22,939 bases of DNA from an uncultured Ruminococcus sp. (GTDB lineage Bacteria > Bacillota > Clostridia > Lachnospirales > Lachnospiraceae): contig UQKK01000048.1 of NCBI GenBank assembly GCA_900541505.1, forward strand, positions 1 through 22,939. Reading direction: 5' to 3'. Below are positions 21,116-22,939 of the stretch, one piece after another; within the stretch, counting starts at the first letter, position 1, and every line of letters starts with the position of its first letter. Below the pieces are notes generated by a model. That model searched no databases and was not told where the DNA came from. It worked only from the letters and a program-made list of their open reading frames with translations. A program made the position numbers and the translations under genes.

Positions 21116-22159
21116 ATGAAAAAGCGTGTATTTGCACTCCTGCTGGCAGTCTCCTTTGTCATGACAATGTTCTGCGCCTGCGCATCCGACACGGAGGAGA
21201 CATCCCAGCAAACCGCCGCTTCCGGCGAACAAACGCAGGCAGAGACTGTGGATATCACATTGAACGAAGTTGCCCATTCCATCTTCTATGCTCCCATGTA
21301 TGTAGCCATTGAGGAAGGATACTTTGCGGAGGAGGGAATCAACCTCGAACTGGTCTGCGGATTTGGAGCTGATAAAACCATGACCGCCGTTATCTCCGGC
21401 GAGGCAGACATCGGTTTCATGGGCTCAGAAGCTTCCATCTACACCTACAATGAAGGCGCCAACGACTATGTTGTAAACTTTGCGCAATTGACCCAGCGGG
21501 CAGGAAATTTCCTCGTTGCCAGAGAAGAGATGACCGACTTTGCGTGGGAAGACTTAAAAGGCACCACTGTCCTCGGCGGACGCAAAGGCGGGATGCCGGA
21601 AATGGTATTTGAATATATCTTAAAGGAAAATGGAATTGACCCTGAAACGGACCTGGAAATCAATCAAAACATTGACTTTGGTTCCACTGCTGCCGCCTTT
21701 TCCGAAGGACAGGGCGATTTCACGGTGGAGTTTGAACCCGGCGCCACAACTCTGGAATCCGAAGACAAAGGTTATGTTGTCGCCTCCCTCGGTGAGGACA
21801 GCGGATATGTGCCCTATACAGCTTTCAGTGCAAAGAAGAGCTATATAGAAGAGAATCCTGATGTCATTCAGGGCTTCACCAACGCGCTGCAGAAAGGCAT
21901 GGACTATGTACAGTCCCACACCCCGGAAGAGATTGCCGCAGTCATTGAGCCGCAGTTCCCGGAAACAGATTTGGAAACCATCACGACCATCGTGACCCGT
22001 TACTATGACCAGGATACCTGGAAAGAAAATCTGATTTTTGAAGAGAGCAGCTTTGATTTGCTCCAGGATATCTTGGAGAGTGCCGGAGAATTGAGTGAAC
22101 GGGCTCTTTATGAGGATTTAGTGACCTGCGAATTTGCGGAGGTCGCTGCCGAGAAATAA
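21116..22159 (+). CDS. NMT1/THI5-like ABC transporter substrate-binding lipoprotein
   Basis: A 347-residue extracytoplasmic binding protein. The N-terminus is a lipoprotein signal (MKKRVFALLLAVSFVMTMFC) with Cys22 as the likely lipidated residue, followed by an acidic linker. The mature protein opens with the family's strand and helix, HSIFYAPMYVAIEEGYFAEEGI, then ADKTMTAVISGEADIGFMGS, FLVAREE and LKGTTVLGGRKGGMPEMVFEY. This is the NMT1/SsuA-like fold that binds thiamine precursors, sulfonates, nitrate or other small organics. AGGAGG precedes ATG 21116. No permease or ATPase gene adjoins it here: the downstream sequence is a terminator and an opposing gene. The ligand cannot be told from the sequence. 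Confidence 0.9.
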   Translation: MKKRVFALLLAVSFVMTMFCACASDTEETSQQTAASGEQTQAETVDITLNEVAHSIFYAPMYVAIEEGYFAEEGINLELVCGFGADKTMTAVISGEADIGFMGSEASIYTYNEGANDYVVNFAQLTQRAGNFLVAREEMTDFAWEDLKGTTVLGGRKGGMPEMVFEYILKENGIDPETDLEINQNIDFGSTAAAFSEGQGDFTVEFEPGATTLESEDKGYVVASLGEDSGYVPYTAFSAKKSYIEENPDVIQGFTNALQKGMDYVQSHTPEEIAAVIEPQFPETDLETITTIVTRYYDQDTWKENLIFEESSFDLLQDILESAGELSERALYEDLVTCEFAEVAAEK

Positions 22160-22256
22160 GTGAAAGCCCCGACTTTCGCTCATGGCCATGGCAGAACCCA
22201 AGGGGTGTTTTAAAAACCGGAAATAACACAAACCCAGACTTTGACTCGTCACAGCC

Positions 22257-22327
22257 GAAAAAAGACCCGATGCGGACAGCACATCTTTCCTTTAAAAGCA
22301 TGTGTCTGCCCCACCGGGTCTTCTTTT
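22257..22327. terminator. Long bidirectional terminator between convergent genes
   Basis: AAGACCCG (22262-22269) pairs with CGGGTCTT (22315-22322), and an inner GGACAGCACAT/ATGTGTCTGCC arm extends the stem. A-runs on the left and T-runs on the right allow termination from both directions, for the binding-protein gene (+) and the NifX-like gene (-). Confidence 0.8.
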
Positions 22328-22387
22328 TAAAATTATGTCCCTGCCGCTTCGACTCTCTTTTCAGAATGATACATCTCACCAGGGGCT

Positions 22388-22795
22388 TTAGTGATTCCCC
22401 GAACAGCCCTGCTTGTCCTCCCCGCAGCTGTGGGAACCGCAGTCATGTCCTTCCCCATGGTGATGGTGGCTGCATGTCGTATCCGGGTCATAACGAAGTT
22501 CCCCGGCAAGGAATGCCTTCACACTCTCATCGGCATTTCCTGACACACCGGGATACAGTTCGATTCCCGCCTCTGCCAGAGCGATGCGCGCACCTGCGCC
22601 AATCCCTCCGCAGATGAGCACGTCTGCCTGATTCCCTTTTAAGAAACCTGCCAGAGCGCCATGTCCGCTCCCTGCCGCGCTGATGACTTCAGCATTGACC
22701 ACTTCGCCATTTTCTGCCTCGTAAAATTTAAATGACGCGCAGTGTCCAAAGTGCTGGAACACTTCGCCGTCTTCATATGTCACTGCTATTTTCAT
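22388..22795 (-). CDS. NifX/NifB-type dinitrogenase iron-molybdenum cofactor domain protein with His/Cys tail
   Basis: A 135-residue protein. Residues 1-100 form the dinitrogenase FeMo-cofactor domain (PF02579 type): MKIAVTYEDGEVFQHFGHC, then the nucleotide- or metal-binding ADVLICGGIGAGARIALAEAGIELYPG. The last 28 residues are rich in metal ligands: Cys108, His110-113, His117, Cys119, His122, Cys124, Cys131 and His135. In non-diazotrophs such proteins probably carry Fe-S or other metal clusters; there is no nif gene nearby, so a nitrogenase role is unlikely. An AGAATGAAAATAG start with GGAGGGATAG upstream supports ATG 22795. An extended -10 promoter lies just upstream. Confidence 0.9.
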   Translation of the reverse strand: MKIAVTYEDGEVFQHFGHCASFKFYEAENGEVVNAEVISAAGSGHGALAGFLKGNQADVLICGGIGAGARIALAEAGIELYPGVSGNADESVKAFLAGELRYDPDTTCSHHHHGEGHDCGSHSCGEDKQGCSGNH

Positions 22796-22824
22796 TCTCT
22801 ATCCCTCCATTTCCGTTGTCCTCT

Positions 22825-22833
22825 ATTATACCA
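22825..22833 (-). promoter_or_regulatory. Extended -10 promoter of the NifX-like gene
   Basis: On the minus strand TGG-TATAAT (22825-22833) is an extended -10 element with no good -35. A second minus-strand TATAAT lies at 22932-22937 near the window edge and may be another start or a promoter of an upstream leader. Confidence 0.55.
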
Positions 22834-22939
22834 TGTTCCACTAACCTCATGCTGCGCCTTTGCCTTGCATTCGCTAAGTGTCCAGGTATTAGTCCCACTA
22901 AGGCTCGAAATAACCTCGCCAAGTGGAAACTATTATACC

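Noticed and set aside
1..22939. tRNA, rRNA, IS transposase, integrase, attachment site or replication origin
   Set aside because: Looked for by eye on both strands (T-arm-like motifs, transposase and recombinase motifs, duplicated ends); none could be supported.

Overview
The window looks like a chromosome segment from a gut-type Firmicute, most likely a Lachnospiraceae member. The evidence is the family content (DUF1836, DUF4366-like, the YerC/TrpR-like repressor, tandem MerR regulators), strong AGGAGG ribosome sites, and mobile-element genes typical of that group. This is inferred from protein families; no 16S or tRNA gene is present.

Layout. (1) About 1-4.9 kb is accessory DNA, mostly on the minus strand. 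Read in transcription order it holds a DUF3825 protein, a small zinc-ribbon protein, a leader with a very strong terminator, a sigma-70 region-4 protein, two small phage-type proteins and a DUF2800 Cas4-like nuclease. An XRE regulator (+) and a small DUF6809-like protein (-) follow on the right. This resembles the edge of an integrated phage or conjugative element. (2) About 4.9-10.1 kb is a regulator and transporter island: a receiver-less OmpR-type DNA-binding protein, a decayed MerR gene that still has its promoter and operator, an ABC-2 exporter, a MerR-type regulator with two HTH domains, a beta-lactamase-fold serine hydrolase, and a MerR/GyrI-like regulator with a textbook 19-bp-spacer promoter. 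(3) About 10.3-16.9 kb looks like core chromosome: RlmD rRNA methyltransferase, a small membrane protein, PcrA/UvrD helicase, a MATE efflux pump preceded by 40-bp tandem repeats, and DUF1836. (4) 17.04-17.73 kb is a complete type III toxin-antitoxin locus of the TenpIN type. It has a promoter, an antitoxin RNA of two 52-nt repeats, a terminator and the TenpN toxin. (5) About 17.8-22.9 kb holds a YerC-type repressor, a PHP phosphoesterase, a small unknown protein, a repeat-rich zinc-ribbon membrane protein, an unaccompanied NMT1/THI5-like substrate-binding lipoprotein, and a NifX-like protein with a His/Cys-rich tail.

How the genes fit together. The ABC exporter and the tandem MerR regulator form a unit: both upstream regions carry the same asymmetric 24-bp motif, suggesting co-regulation. 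The TenpIN locus is the most notable system. Each RNA repeat can be drawn as an H-type pseudoknot with an A-rich third loop, as in the solved type III antitoxins, and a terminator between repeats and toxin would keep the RNA in excess over toxin mRNA. No tRNA, rRNA, CRISPR array, IS transposase or attachment site was recognised.
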